A stretch of DNA of 35,776 nucleotides from Dactylosporangium siamense (GCF_016862795.1 NZ_BONQ01000066.1:1-35776), one strand, 5' to 3'; positions 8,949 to 17,438 are shown, counted from the stretch's first letter. Numbers and translations are program-made. Notes: generated by a model not told the origin, from the letters alone.

Positions 8949-9275
8949 TCAGTGGTCGTGCTCCTGCGGCGGCAGGCCCGCAACGAACGTCGCGTCCTTC
9001 TCGACCTTCCCGACCTTCGAGGCGCCACCGGGCGAACCCAGCTCGTCGAAGAACGTGTAGTTGGCGCCGACGAAGTCCTTCCACTTCTCCGGGACGTCGT
9101 CCTCGTAGAAGATCGCCTCGACCGGGCACACCGGCTCGCAGGCACCACAGTCGACGCACTCATCCGGGTGGATGTAGAGCATGCGGTTGCCCTCGTAGAT
9201 GCAGTCGACAGGGCACTCCTCGATGCACGCCTTGTCGAGCAGATCCACGCAAGGTTCGGCGATGATGTATGTCAC
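8949..9275 (-). CDS. fdxA: 7Fe ferredoxin ([3Fe-4S][4Fe-4S])
   Basis: A 108-residue small electron carrier. Cysteines C9, C17, C21, C25 and C40, C43, C46, C50 reproduce the Azotobacter-type 7Fe pattern: CxxCxxC near 40-46 supplies most of the [4Fe-4S] ligands, while the widely spaced early cysteines plus C50 hold [3Fe-4S]. The C-terminal 45 residues are the typical actinobacterial extension. GTG 9275 follows an AGAGGG ribosome site. It heads a two-gene unit with dapC, a conserved actinobacterial pairing whose functional reason is not obvious, since DapC needs no electrons. The divergent GNAT gene starts 107 bases away across a region with two inverted repeats. Confidence 0.95.
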   Translation of the reverse strand: MTYIIAEPCVDLLDKACIEECPVDCIYEGNRMLYIHPDECVDCGACEPVCPVEAIFYEDDVPEKWKDFVGANYTFFDELGSPGGASKVGKVEKDATFVAGLPPQEHDH

Positions 9276-9302
9276 GGGTCGCCCTCTTTCGCGCCTGAGG
9301 CT

Positions 9303-9360
9303 GCCAACGTGGTTGGCGAACCCCGCCGCATCCCTACCGCGGCGGGTACGAGCCTAGTAT
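9303..9360. promoter_or_regulatory. Divergent fdxA / GNAT control region with two dyads and a near-palindromic -10
   Basis: Contains the dyad GCCAAC-GTG-GTTGGC (9303-9317), an 8-bp stem CCCGCCGC/GCGGCGGG (9322-9329 with 9339-9346), and TAGTAT at 9355-9360. TAGTAT reads as a -10 for the GNAT gene, and its complement ATACTA can serve the other strand. For fdxA the transcript would carry both dyads in a roughly 70-base 5' leader. Confidence 0.4.
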
Positions 9361-9382
9361 CCCGTCCGGCCGGAGGTGCAGC

Positions 9383-10327
9383 GTGCTCGGTCCACAGCAC
9401 GTGGGAAGTCGGGTCGTGGTGCGCCGCATCGTGGGACTTCGCGACGATCGGCCCGTGTACTCGGACATTCTGGGCCACCTCGTTGAGGCGACCGAGACAC
9501 ATCTCACAGTGCGTGCGCGCGACGGAGCCATCCGCGTTCCAACGGCTGAGATCTACCGGGCCAAGACTATCCCCGACCGGCGCCGTTTCACGCCGACCGA
9601 GGCCCTGGAGGTCGCCGCCGCGGCCGGCTGGCCCGCCCGCGAGCGCGGCCAGCTCGGCGACTGGCTGCTGCGCGCCACCGACGGCTGGACGATGCGGGGC
9701 AACTCCGCGCTCCCCGTCGGCGACCCCGATCTGCCGCTGTCCGAGGCCGTCGACGAGGTCACGCGGTGGTACCAGGACCGCGGCCTCCCCCCGGCGATGA
9801 GCGTGCCGCTGCCGCTCTTCCAGCGCATCGACGCCGAGCTGGAGCGGCGCGGCTGGACGCCGATGCCGCTGACGCTGCTCATGACGGCCCGGCTGGCCGA
9901 CCTGGCGGCCCAGGAGGACCCGCGGGTCACCCTCGACGCCGCACCGTCGCCGGAGTGGCTGACCGCGGTCGCCGGCCGGAAGGGTCCGCTGCCCGCCTCC
10001 GCGATCGACGTCCTCACCGGGGTGCCCCAGGTGCGCTTCGCCACGCTCCGCGACGAGGGTGACGCGTTGCTCGCGACCGGGCGGGGCTGCGTCGCCGACC
10101 CGGACGGGCGCTGGCTGGGCCTGGCGCTGATCGGCACCGAGGAGCGCGCCAGGCGGCAGGGGCTGGCCCGCCGGGTGATCGCGGCGCTCGTCGCGTGGGG
10201 CGTCGCGGCCGGCGCCACCGACGCCTACCTCCAGGTGGAGCAGCGCAACGTGGGCGCCGTCGCCCTGTACGAACGACTCGGCTTCACCACGCACCACGTC
10301 TACCTGACCCGCTACCTGCCCGCGTGA
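9383..10327 (+). CDS. GNAT acetyltransferase with SH3-like N-terminus (Cg3035/Rv0428c type)
   Basis: A 314-residue protein. The first ~60 residues (VGSRVVVRRIVGLRDDRPVY through VPTAEIYRAK) resemble the small beta-barrel found in Rv0428c-like proteins. The C-terminal part is a GNAT fold with an acetyl-CoA loop near RARRQGLARRV (about 254-264) and the closing VEQRNVGAVALYERLGF. Corynebacterial Cg3035, which I recall as an unusual N-acetylglutamate synthase, has this layout, so a role in arginine synthesis is possible. A general GNAT or protein acetylase role cannot be excluded. GTG 9383 is fixed by GGAGGT at 9372-9377. The TGA stop is the first codon-sized piece of palindromic element 2. Confidence 0.75.
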   Translation: MLGPQHVGSRVVVRRIVGLRDDRPVYSDILGHLVEATETHLTVRARDGAIRVPTAEIYRAKTIPDRRRFTPTEALEVAAAAGWPARERGQLGDWLLRATDGWTMRGNSALPVGDPDLPLSEAVDEVTRWYQDRGLPPAMSVPLPLFQRIDAELERRGWTPMPLTLLMTARLADLAAQEDPRVTLDAAPSPEWLTAVAGRKGPLPASAIDVLTGVPQVRFATLRDEGDALLATGRGCVADPDGRWLGLALIGTEERARRQGLARRVIAALVAWGVAAGATDAYLQVEQRNVGAVALYERLGFTTHHVYLTRYLPA

Positions 10328-10374
10328 TCCAGTGGACCTGGTGTACCTGCCGGTGCACGAGGTCTACCGGATCA
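10325..10374. repeat. TGA-capped palindromic element, copy 2
   Basis: Left arm TGATCCAGTGGACCTGGTG (10325-10343) pairs with the right arm 10356-10374 (reverse complement TGATCCGGTAGACCTCGTG) with three deviations, one a G-T pair. It sits between convergent genes. The first three bases are the GNAT stop codon. The right half is nearly identical to copy 1 (AGGTCTACCGGATCATGAGG), so sequence, not only stem-forming ability, is conserved. Confidence 0.8.
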
Positions 10375-10384
10375 TGAGGGCCGG

Positions 10385-10849
10385 CTAGCGGCGGACGACG
10401 CGGCGGGGCTTGGTGCCGGCGCGGTCGATGTAGCGCTTCCACGACTGCGACCGGTAGTCCAGGCCGAACGTCATCAGCGCGAGCACGCCCAGCACGGCGC
10501 CGATCGCGGACAGCCCGACGAAGTAGAAGAACTGGCGGAACACCAGCCCCACCCCGTCGCCGAACGGCGTGGCGCCCGACACGAACGGGCCGACCACCAC
10601 CGCGAGCACGCACGCGGCGACGACGGCGATGCCCAGGTCGGCCACCACGCGGAGCATCGAGTGGCGGCGCGCATACCAGAACGCGATGGGGATCATCACG
10701 GCACCGACCGCGAACAGCGCCCACAGGCCGATGGTGATCTGCTTGTCGTCGTCGCTGCCGGCGGCGAACCGCACGACGAGCCGCGCGACGACGTTGACGA
10801 GGAAGAGTGCCCCCGCGACGAGGCCGACCGGCAGCCACCGCTCCTTCAT
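10385..10849 (-). CDS. Small four-helix membrane protein
   Basis: 154 residues with four predicted transmembrane helices (about 7-29, 39-59, 69-90, 108-135), short loops and a basic C-terminal tail (SWKRYIDRAGTKPRRVVRR) probably on the cytoplasmic side. ATG 10849 is fixed by GGAGG six bases upstream. Codons further upstream stay open but lack a ribosome site. I do not recognise a family and see no catalytic motif. It follows the mshB pair on the same strand after 67 bases and may be transcribed with it. Its TAG stop is 10 bases from palindromic element 2. Confidence 0.8.
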   Translation of the reverse strand: MKERWLPVGLVAGALFLVNVVARLVVRFAAGSDDDKQITIGLWALFAVGAVMIPIAFWYARRHSMLRVVADLGIAVVAACVLAVVVGPFVSGATPFGDGVGLVFRQFFYFVGLSAIGAVLGVLALMTFGLDYRSQSWKRYIDRAGTKPRRVVRR

Positions 10850-10916
10850 GCCACGCCTCCGCTTGGTGCTCGTCCGCCGCTGGCCGCCCACGGTCACGGA
10901 CGGTGCGGGAACGTGT

Positions 10917-11600
10917 CTACCTGTCCACGCTCCGTGGCGCAAGAGGGGTTGCCTTGGAGTTGGCTGAGGGCGCGAGTTGCCGCCGGAGCACATGCCGGTA
11001 GATGGCGACCGCGAACACGATCGGACCGCCCAGCAGGGTCAGCAGCCCGACCCAGTTGTCATCGGTCAGGATCAGGTCCCGCTCAGCGGTGGGAGCGGCG
11101 GCGAGCACCCACACGACACACCATGCCCCGGCCGGCAGCAGCGCCGCCAACGGCCGCCCGGTCGACCTGATCGCGAACCACACGAGCAGCGGGTTGGTCA
11201 CCAGCGCCAGGACCGGCGACACCGGAAGCCGCCAGTTCCACCCGCCGGGCTCGGAGAACCCGAGATCGGAGACGCGCAGCGGGACCAGGAACGCCTCGAA
11301 GACCGCGAGGAGCAACGCGAGCAGCACCGCGACGACCAGCGCGACGATCGTGAGCGGGAGGTCGAACGGCCCACCCGCCACCTCCGCCTTCCCCACCGGC
11401 GCGACACCGTCGGGCACGGTGAACCCGGTGTCCGGCGCGAACACCTCGCCATCGGCACCGGCGTTGACCGGCGCGTCGACCGACTCGTCGGAGGACGCCC
11501 CGGTCGACGCCTCGGCGGCCGCCCCGGTCGACGCCTCCGCGGCCGGCCCGGTCGACGACTGGTCGGCGCGCGCCGCGGTCCCCGGCTTCCGTTTCGTCAC
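10917..11600 (-). CDS. Membrane protein with Ala/Ser/Thr-rich N-terminus (DUF6113-like), coupled to mshB
   Basis: 227 residues. The first ~75 are disordered and contain an 8-residue repeat ([24 protein letters not shown]) encoded by a 24-base tandem repeat near 11500-11560. Four membrane helices follow (about 82-107, 127-144, 150-170, 184-203), then a basic tail. GTG 11600 overlaps the mshB stop as GTGA, so translation is coupled. Actinobacterial mshB is often followed by a membrane protein of this kind; DUF6113 is the family I would expect, with modest certainty. Role unknown; a link to mycothiol synthesis is only suggested by coupling. Confidence 0.8.
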   Translation of the reverse strand: MTKRKPGTAARADQSSTGPAAEASTGAAAEASTGASSDESVDAPVNAGADGEVFAPDTGFTVPDGVAPVGKAEVAGGPFDLPLTIVALVVAVLLALLLAVFEAFLVPLRVSDLGFSEPGGWNWRLPVSPVLALVTNPLLVWFAIRSTGRPLAALLPAGAWCVVWVLAAAPTAERDLILTDDNWVGLLTLLGGPIVFAVAIYRHVLRRQLAPSANSKATPLAPRSVDR

Positions 11601-12496
11601 GACGCCGCGGTCTCCAGCTGCGGGGTGACCGCTTCGACGTCGACACCGGAGAAGAGGTCCTCCTCCCAGCCGTGCGGACCCACGCCGGGCCCCTTGACCC
11701 CGCGGGCGAGCTGGTAATACTCCACGCCCATGAACTCGGCGCCGAAGTTGCCCGCGATCGCGAACAGCCACGACGACGGCGGGATCTGCGTCGCGTGGGC
11801 GCGCAGCGCGGCGGTCTTCTCCTCGGCGAACTCGTGCCCGTCCAGCCGCGCCGCGATCTCGTGGTCGGCGGTGCCGAACGGCAGGTCCTCGGGCTTCTCC
11901 ACGTCGGCGAACGGGTTGTCCGACGAGTCGCGGAACTCCGCCATCCCCGCCTCCAGGACGCTGCGCGGCACCGCGGTCCAGTAGACCTTCACCGGCGCGA
12001 TCCCCTCGGCGTCGGCCAGCTCGACCGCCCGCATCAGCACCCGGTGGGCCTGGATGTGGTCAGGGTGACCGTAGAAGCCGTTGGGGTCATAGGTGACGGC
12101 GACCTGCGGGCGGACCTCGCGGATCACGGCGAGCAGCTCTCCCGCGGCGGCGTCCAGGTCGGCGCCCCAGAACGCACGGGGGTGCTCGTTGGGCTGGGTG
12201 CCCATCATCCCGGAGTCGCGATAGCGTCCCGCGCCGCCGAGGAACCGGTGGTCGGTGACGCCCAGCCGGCGACACGCCTCCTCCAGCTCCGCGATGCGGT
12301 ATCCGCCGAGCTGGTCGGCCGCACCCGCGGCGAGCCCGGCGAGCTCCGGCCGGTGGATCTCGCCCTCCTCACCGAGCGTGCAGGTGACCAGGGTGACGCG
12401 CGCGCCGGCAGCCGCGTAATGGGCCATCGTCGCGCCGGTCCCCATCGACTCGTCGTCGGGGTGCGCGTGGACGAACAGGATGCTCCGAGCACTCAC
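11597..12496 (-). CDS. mshB: N-acetyl-1-D-myo-inositol-2-amino-2-deoxy-alpha-D-glucopyranoside deacetylase
   Basis: Zinc deacetylase of the LmbE/PIG-L fold that removes acetyl from GlcNAc-inositol in mycothiol synthesis. The zinc site is visible as HAHPDDES (H12, D15) and GHPDH (H147 of H144-P-D-H147), matching the His13/Asp16/His147 set of the mycobacterial enzyme. Length 299 (mycobacterial 303). GTG 12496 has no ribosome site but is preceded by TAGAGT at 12509-12504 with a 7-base spacer, so the mRNA is probably leaderless. The downstream membrane protein overlaps by four bases. This gene is a strong marker of Actinomycetota. Confidence 0.96.
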   Translation of the reverse strand: MSARSILFVHAHPDDESMGTGATMAHYAAAGARVTLVTCTLGEEGEIHRPELAGLAAGAADQLGGYRIAELEEACRRLGVTDHRFLGGAGRYRDSGMMGTQPNEHPRAFWGADLDAAAGELLAVIREVRPQVAVTYDPNGFYGHPDHIQAHRVLMRAVELADAEGIAPVKVYWTAVPRSVLEAGMAEFRDSSDNPFADVEKPEDLPFGTADHEIAARLDGHEFAEEKTAALRAHATQIPPSSWLFAIAGNFGAEFMGVEYYQLARGVKGPGVGPHGWEEDLFSGVDVEAVTPQLETAAS

Positions 12497-12503
12497 AGCG
12501 CCA

Positions 12504-12509
12504 ACTCTA
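12504..12509 (-). promoter_or_regulatory. Leaderless -10 (TAGAGT) of mshB
   Basis: TAGAGT read on the minus strand ends 7 bases before GTG 12496; there is no ribosome site in between. Confidence 0.5.
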
Positions 12510-12589
12510 CGACGTGCGTATGACACTTCCCCCGCGGCGCGGCCCCCGCGGAACATGACAATCGCGCCGCTTCGGGTAAACATTCCGGG

Positions 12590-14686
12590 GTGGACTATCC
12601 GGAGTTGGCCGCGCGCACCCGACGCTTCACCTACGGCGCACCCCGCGCCGTGACGGTGACCTCCGACGGGGCGCGGGTGGTGTTCCTGCGCTCGGCCGGG
12701 CCCGAGGACAGCAGCGACGCACTGTGGGTGTACGACGTGGCGACCCGGGCCGAACGCCGCCTGGCGGACCCGGCGCAGCTGCTGGGCGACGACGTCGACC
12801 TGCCCGCGGCGGAGCGGGCGCTGCGCGAGCGGCTGCGGCTCTCGGCCGGCGGGATCGGGTCCTACGCGATGGACGCCGCCGGCGTGATCGCCGTCTTCCC
12901 GCTCGGTGGCCGGCTGTTCCGGGTGGACCTGCTGACCGGCGACCTCACCGAGCTGCGCACGGCCGGCCCCGCCGTCGACCCGCGCCCGGACCCGGCGGGT
13001 CGCCGGGTGGCGTACGTGACCGGTGGTGCCCTCCGGGTGATCGAACCCGACGGCACCGACGCCGTCCTCGCCGGCGAGGAGGGTGTGACCTGGGGTCTGG
13101 CGGAGTTCATCGGGGCCGAGGAGTTCCACCGCTTCCGGGGGTACTGGTGGGCCCCGGACGGCCGCAGCATCCTCACCGCGCGGGTCGACGAGTCGAGGGT
13201 GCCCCGCTGGCACCTGCACGACCCGTCGCAGCCGGACCAGCCGCCGACGTCGGTGGCGTATCCGCACGCCGGCGCCACGAACGCCAAGGTCACGCTGCAC
13301 GTCCTGGACCTGGACGGCGGCTGGGTGGACGTGCACTGGGACCGGGAGACGTACCCGTACCTGGTGGAAGCCTCCTGGACCGAGCAGGGCGGACCGCTGC
13401 TCACCGTGCTGCGCCGCCTCCAGCAGCACGGCCTGGTGATCGCGGTCGACCCGCGGACCGGCGAGACGCAGGTGCACGCCGAGCTGGCCGACCCCCGCTG
13501 GGTCGAGCCGGTCCCCGGCACCCCGCAGCACCTCGTCGACGGGCGCGTCCTCGTCGGCGGCGAGCTGGCCCACGACGGCTACGACTCGCGCTGCCTCTTC
13601 GCCGACGGCAGCCTGCTGACCCCGCCCAACCTGTACGTGCGGCGGGTCGCCGGACGGCTCGGCGCCGACCTCGTCGTCGAGGCCAGCGAGGGTGAGCCCA
13701 GCGAGCAGCACGTGTTCCGCATCCCGGTCTCGCACGCCGGCGCGCAGGCACAGCGCCTGACGGCGGAGCCCGGCTGGCACGTCGCCCACGCCGCCGGACG
13801 GACCGTGGTGATCGGGTCGCAGACCCTGGAGCACGCCGGGTGGCAGTACACCATCCGCCACGACGACGCGGTCATCGGGACCATCCCGTCGCTGGCCGCG
13901 ACGCCGCCCTTCGCGCCGAGACCGGTGCTGGAGCGGGTCACGGACCGGCGGCTGCCCACCGCCGTGCTCTACCCGCGCGGCCACGTCGCCGGTCGCCGGC
14001 TGCCGGTGCTCGTCGCGATCTACGGCGGCCCCGGCCACCAGGAGGTCGTCGCCGCGCGGGCCCGCTGGATGGAGAAGCAGTGGTGGGCCGACGCCGGGTT
14101 CGCGGTCGTCACGATCGACAACCGGGGCACGCCGGGCGTGGCGCCGAGCTTCGAGAAGGCCATCCACCGGCGGTTCTCCGACGTGATCCTCACCGACCAG
14201 GTCGACGCGCTGCAGGCCCTCGCGGAGAAGCACCCGGACCTGGACCTGGACCGGGTCGCGATCCGCGGCTGGTCGTTCGGCGGCTGGCTGTCCGCGCTCG
14301 CCGTGCTGCGCCGCCCCGACGTCTACCGCTGTGCGGTCGTGGGCGCCCCGGTGACCGACTGGGAGCTCTACGACACCGCCTACACCGAGCGGTATCTCGG
14401 ACTGCCCGCGGAAGCGCCGGAGGTGTACGGCCACAACTCGCTGATCGAGCTCGCGGCGGAACCGCCGGTGCGGCCCGAGGAGGCCCGCCCGATGCTGCTC
14501 GTGCACGGCCTCGTCGACGACAACGTGGTCGCCGCGCACACCCTGCGCCTGTCCGCGGCGCTGCTCGGCTCGGGCCGCCCGCACTCGATGATCCCGCTGA
14601 CCGGCGCGACCCACATGGCCGCCGGCGGGCTGGCCGAGAAGCTGCTGCGCATCGAGCTGGACTTCATCCGGCGATCCGTATCGTGA
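12590..14686 (+). CDS. S9 family prolyl oligopeptidase (dipeptidyl-peptidase IV-like)
   Basis: 698 residues: an N-terminal beta-propeller (about 1-440) and a C-terminal alpha/beta hydrolase. The DPP IV-type N-terminal recognition segment is visible as [18 protein letters not shown] with the paired Glu (177-178). The catalytic Ser is in RGWSFGGW (S562), Asp in HGLVDDNV (D643 or D644) and His in GATHM (H675). It should cleave dipeptides after proline or alanine at penultimate position. No signal peptide is seen, so it is probably cytosolic. GTG 12590 has no ribosome site; TAAACA at 12577-12582 is a weaker leaderless -10. Its last 23 bases overlap the 3' end of the convergent next gene. Confidence 0.92.
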   Translation: MDYPELAARTRRFTYGAPRAVTVTSDGARVVFLRSAGPEDSSDALWVYDVATRAERRLADPAQLLGDDVDLPAAERALRERLRLSAGGIGSYAMDAAGVIAVFPLGGRLFRVDLLTGDLTELRTAGPAVDPRPDPAGRRVAYVTGGALRVIEPDGTDAVLAGEEGVTWGLAEFIGAEEFHRFRGYWWAPDGRSILTARVDESRVPRWHLHDPSQPDQPPTSVAYPHAGATNAKVTLHVLDLDGGWVDVHWDRETYPYLVEASWTEQGGPLLTVLRRLQQHGLVIAVDPRTGETQVHAELADPRWVEPVPGTPQHLVDGRVLVGGELAHDGYDSRCLFADGSLLTPPNLYVRRVAGRLGADLVVEASEGEPSEQHVFRIPVSHAGAQAQRLTAEPGWHVAHAAGRTVVIGSQTLEHAGWQYTIRHDDAVIGTIPSLAATPPFAPRPVLERVTDRRLPTAVLYPRGHVAGRRLPVLVAIYGGPGHQEVVAARARWMEKQWWADAGFAVVTIDNRGTPGVAPSFEKAIHRRFSDVILTDQVDALQALAEKHPDLDLDRVAIRGWSFGGWLSALAVLRRPDVYRCAVVGAPVTDWELYDTAYTERYLGLPAEAPEVYGHNSLIELAAEPPVRPEEARPMLLVHGLVDDNVVAAHTLRLSAALLGSGRPHSMIPLTGATHMAAGGLAEKLLRIELDFIRRSVS

Positions 14687-15506
14687 CGTCGCCGCCGAGG
14701 CGGCCGTCCCTGGGTTCCCTGGTCACCGCGCCGCTCTGCAGCAGCGCGGTGACCACCTTGACCGCGTCGGCGGCCCGGTAGACCGTCTCGGTCAGCGCGA
14801 AACGCTTCAGCTCGGTGACGGTGCGCCCGCCGGTGCGCAGGAGCGCCAGCAGTTCCCGCCGCAGCGCGCCCGGGTTCGGCTCGAGGGCGATGTCCATGAG
14901 GTGACCCTCGGGATCGTTCGGGTCGCGGTACCGCACCCCCGCGTACTCGTCGAGCGCCCACATCTCGTTCTTGAACGCCTCGAGACTCTTCGCCGACCGG
15001 GTCCCGAACCCGATCGTCCGCTCGTCGTGCCCCTCCACGAGCGTCACGGCGGCGGTGAGCTCGAACCCGCGCAGCTCCTCCCGCGGCACGTCCACGGTGA
15101 TCACCTCGGCGGGCTTGCCGACCTGCACGACCGCCGGGTCGATCCCGTCGATCAGGGACAGCAGCGGGCCGGAGTGGGCGCCGAGCGCCTTCAGCATCAC
15201 CGCCACCGATCCCGGCATCACGTGCACCGACAGCTCCGGCGGTGTCCGCAGCTCCCGCCGGACGCCGTCGAGCCGCCCCTGCACGTCGCCGACCTCGGGG
15301 GCCACGAACAGCAGCGTCAGCCGCCGCCTGGAGAGGCGGTCGCCGAACTCGGCACCCGCCCGCAGCGCCGCCTCCGCGATGTCACCGTCCAGCCCGGTCG
15401 CCGACGCCTGCAGGAACGTCGCCCCGTGCGGCGAGTGCACCGCCCCCGGCACCCACAGGTCGAGGTAGCGCACGAGGAGCTCACGGGTGACACCGGCGAT
15501 GGACAT
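14664..15506 (-). CDS. Conserved-looking hypothetical protein, possibly TcmP-like
   Basis: 280 residues, no membrane segment. N-terminal part ([18 protein letters not shown]) and the segment [24 protein letters not shown] recall the three-Cys-motif partner (TcmP) family from memory, but the three-Cys gene itself is not nearby and no methyltransferase motif is evident. The last ~80 residues ([21 protein letters not shown] through [10 protein letters not shown]) look like a winged helix. I cannot assign a function. ATG 15506 is preceded by TACAAA with a 6-base spacer; GAGAG also lies close. It diverges from the PCD gene over only 35 bases and overlaps the S9 peptidase gene tail to tail. Confidence 0.75.
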   Translation of the reverse strand: MSIAGVTRELLVRYLDLWVPGAVHSPHGATFLQASATGLDGDIAEAALRAGAEFGDRLSRRRLTLLFVAPEVGDVQGRLDGVRRELRTPPELSVHVMPGSVAVMLKALGAHSGPLLSLIDGIDPAVVQVGKPAEVITVDVPREELRGFELTAAVTLVEGHDERTIGFGTRSAKSLEAFKNEMWALDEYAGVRYRDPNDPEGHLMDIALEPNPGALRRELLALLRTGGRTVTELKRFALTETVYRAADAVKVVTALLQSGAVTREPRDGRLGGDVTIRIAG

Positions 15507-15512
15507 GCTCTC

Positions 15513-15534
15513 TTTGTACTGGAAGCGGTAGCGT
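15513..15534. promoter_or_regulatory. Compact divergent promoter: hypothetical / PCD
   Basis: Minus -10 TACAAA (15518-15513) is 6 bases from ATG 15506. Plus -10 TAGCGT (15529-15534) is 7 bases from ATG 15542. There are 35 bases between starts, the same geometry as dapE/dapD. Confidence 0.55.
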
Positions 15535-15541
15535 TTCCGGC

Positions 15542-15826
15542 ATGACAGCAGTGCTCGGCAGCGACGAGGTGGCAACCGCGCTCGCCCACCTGAGCGGGTG
15601 GGCCGGGGACGTCGAGGGGATCGAGCGTTCCGTGACCGCGGAGACGTTCCTCGACGGGATCCGTCTGGTGGCGGAGGTGGCGCACGTGGCCGAACAGGCC
15701 GACCACCACCCCGACATCGACATCCGGTGGCGGACGGTGACGTTCCGCCTCAGCACCCACAGCGAAGGCGGTGTGACGGAGAAGGACATCACCCTCGCCC
15801 GCCAGATCAACGAGTTGATCGGGTAG
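15542..15826 (+). CDS. 4a-hydroxytetrahydrobiopterin dehydratase (PCD/DCoH)
   Basis: A complete 94-residue pterin-4-alpha-carbinolamine dehydratase. The active-site histidines are present: HHPDIDIRW (H55, H56) and STHSEGGVTEKD (H73), with the LSGW start and LARQINEL end typical of the family. It dehydrates 4a-hydroxy-tetrahydropterins; in bacteria without phenylalanine hydroxylase its role is often unclear (pterin or folate maintenance has been proposed). ATG 15542 follows TAGCGT by 7 bases, so leaderless. TldD follows after 53 bases with its own -10. A degenerate paralogue lies at 23832. Confidence 0.93.
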   Translation: MTAVLGSDEVATALAHLSGWAGDVEGIERSVTAETFLDGIRLVAEVAHVAEQADHHPDIDIRWRTVTFRLSTHSEGGVTEKDITLARQINELIG

Positions 15827-15867
15827 GTCACGGTAGGACAAAGGGTCCGAATGTCGTAGGCGGTCGG

Positions 15868-15873
15868 TAGGGT
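15868..15873 (+). promoter_or_regulatory. Leaderless -10 (TAGGGT) of tldD
   Basis: TAGGGT at 15868-15873 ends 6 bases before ATG 15880. There is no ribosome site between. Confidence 0.5.
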
Positions 15874-15879
15874 CCAGAC

Positions 15880-17316
15880 ATGACCCACTTCGACGTGGCG
15901 GGCGCGGCGGTCGAGGCGGCCCTCGCAGCCGGGGCCCGGTATGCCGACGCACGCGTGATGCATCGGCGGTCCGAATCGATGAGTGCGCGCAACGGTGAGA
16001 TCGAGGACCTGAGCCAGGCCGAGGACGCCGGGGTCGGTGTGCGGGCGCTGGTCGGGTCGAGCTGGGGCTTCTTCGCCCTGCCCGATCTGGGCCGGGACGC
16101 GGCGCGGCGGGCGGGTGAGCGGGCCACGGCGATCGCGCGGGCGTCCGCGACGGTGCCGGCGCCGGCCGTGGACCTGGTCGAGGTCGAGGCGCGCACGGAC
16201 TCGTGGGCGAGCGTCTGCGAGGTGGATCCGCTCGGGGTGGCCCTGTCGACCAAGGGTGACCTGCTGACGGGCGCGACGGCCGAGGCGCACAAGGGCGGCG
16301 CCGACATCGCCGAGGGGATCTACCAGATCTGGGACACGCGGAAGTGGTTCGTGTCGTCGCAGGGGCATCGCATCGACCAGCACATCCGCGAGGCGGGCGC
16401 GGGCATCTCGGCGACCGTGATCGGCGACGGCGAGACCCAGCGGCGGTCGTATCCGTCATACCGCGGGCAGTATGGGACGAGGGGCTGGGAGCTCGTCGAC
16501 GAGCTGGACCTGACGGCGCACGCGGCGCGGATCGCCGACGAGGCGCGGGCGCTGCTCACGGCGCCGCGGTGCCCGTCGGGTGAGACGACGCTGATCCTGG
16601 GCAGCGAGCAGATGGCGTTGCAGATCCACGAGTCGGTGGGGCACGCGATCGAGCTGGACCGCATCCTCGGCTGGGAGGCGGCGTTCGCCGGGACCAGCTG
16701 GCTGGATCTGGCGAAGCTCAACCAGCTGCGATATGGCTCCGAGCTCATGAACATCACGATCGACCCGACGATCCCCGGTGCGCTCGGGTCGTTCGGGTAT
16801 GACGACGAGGGCACCCCGGCGGCGCCACGGCACGCGGTGAAGGACGGGATCTGGGTCGGCACCCTGGCGGGGCGGGACTCGGCGGCGGTCGCCGGGCTCG
16901 ACTATGCCGGCAGCGTGCGCTCCGACGGCTGGGCGCGGCTGCCGATGGTGCGGATGACCAACGTCGGGCTGACCCCGGGGCCGCACAGCCTGGAGGAGAT
17001 GATCGCCTCGACGGCCGACGGCGTGCTGATGGACTTCAACCGGTCCTGGTCGATCGACGACAAGCGGCTCAACTTCCAGTTCGGCTGCGAGATCGGCTGG
17101 GAGATCAAGGACGGCAGGCTGGGCCGGATGCTGCGCAACCCGACCTACACGGGCATCGGGCCGCGGTTCTGGGGGTCGATGGACATGCTGGGCTCGGAGC
17201 TCACCGCGTGGGGCACGCCCAACTGCGGCAAGGGCCAGCCGGGCCAGATCGGGCACACCGGCCACCCGGCGGCCGCGGCCCGCTTCCAGAACGTGCGCGT
17301 GGGGGTGCGGGGATGA
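15880..17316 (+). CDS. tldD: TldD metalloprotease subunit
   Basis: 478-residue catalytic subunit of the TldD/TldE heterodimer, a zinc protease that threads unfolded peptides through a central channel. The HExxxH motif is HESVGH (H250-H255) and the third zinc ligand is the Cys of PNCGKGQPGQ (C449). Family substrates include the microcin B17 leader, the CcdA antitoxin and other unstructured peptides. Length is normal. ATG 15880 is preceded by a leaderless-type TAGGGT. The TGA stop overlaps the ATG of a 41-codon ORF (ATGA), which in turn overlaps tldE. Confidence 0.95.
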   Translation: MTHFDVAGAAVEAALAAGARYADARVMHRRSESMSARNGEIEDLSQAEDAGVGVRALVGSSWGFFALPDLGRDAARRAGERATAIARASATVPAPAVDLVEVEARTDSWASVCEVDPLGVALSTKGDLLTGATAEAHKGGADIAEGIYQIWDTRKWFVSSQGHRIDQHIREAGAGISATVIGDGETQRRSYPSYRGQYGTRGWELVDELDLTAHAARIADEARALLTAPRCPSGETTLILGSEQMALQIHESVGHAIELDRILGWEAAFAGTSWLDLAKLNQLRYGSELMNITIDPTIPGALGSFGYDDEGTPAAPRHAVKDGIWVGTLAGRDSAAVAGLDYAGSVRSDGWARLPMVRMTNVGLTPGPHSLEEMIASTADGVLMDFNRSWSIDDKRLNFQFGCEIGWEIKDGRLGRMLRNPTYTGIGPRFWGSMDMLGSELTAWGTPNCGKGQPGQIGHTGHPAAAARFQNVRVGVRG

Positions 17317-17438
17317 GCGGTCCGGAGCGCAGCGGAGGTGGCGGCATGACCGGGCCGGATCGCGGCGCGGGAACCGCCTTGCAGGGGCGCAGGGTCGGCT
17401 CGGGGCGACGTCGGGGCGAAGCGGAGGTGGCGGCATGA
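17313..17438 (+). CDS. 41-codon Gly/Arg-rich ORF overlapping both tldD and tldE
   Basis: ATG 17313 overlaps the tldD stop as ATGA, and its TGA (17436-17438) overlaps the tldE ATG as ATGA. The 41-residue product starts MSGPERSGGGGMTG and ends in an Arg/Gly/Glu-rich tail, with no Cys. A 19-base stretch (AGCGGAGGTGGCGGCATGA) occurs twice, at 17331-17349 and 17420-17438, so the ORF may have arisen by duplication of the tldE ribosome site and start. It may simply keep ribosomes moving from tldD to tldE, or make a real peptide. No modification enzyme genes are nearby. Confidence 0.45.
   Translation: MSGPERSGGGGMTGPDRGAGTALQGRRVGSGRRRGEAEVAA

Noticed and set aside
12496-14614. Minus-strand frame running from opposite the S9 gene into mshB
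   Set aside because: Only the part after GTG 12496 is MshB. The rest is antisense to the S9 peptidase, whose catalytic triad is intact.
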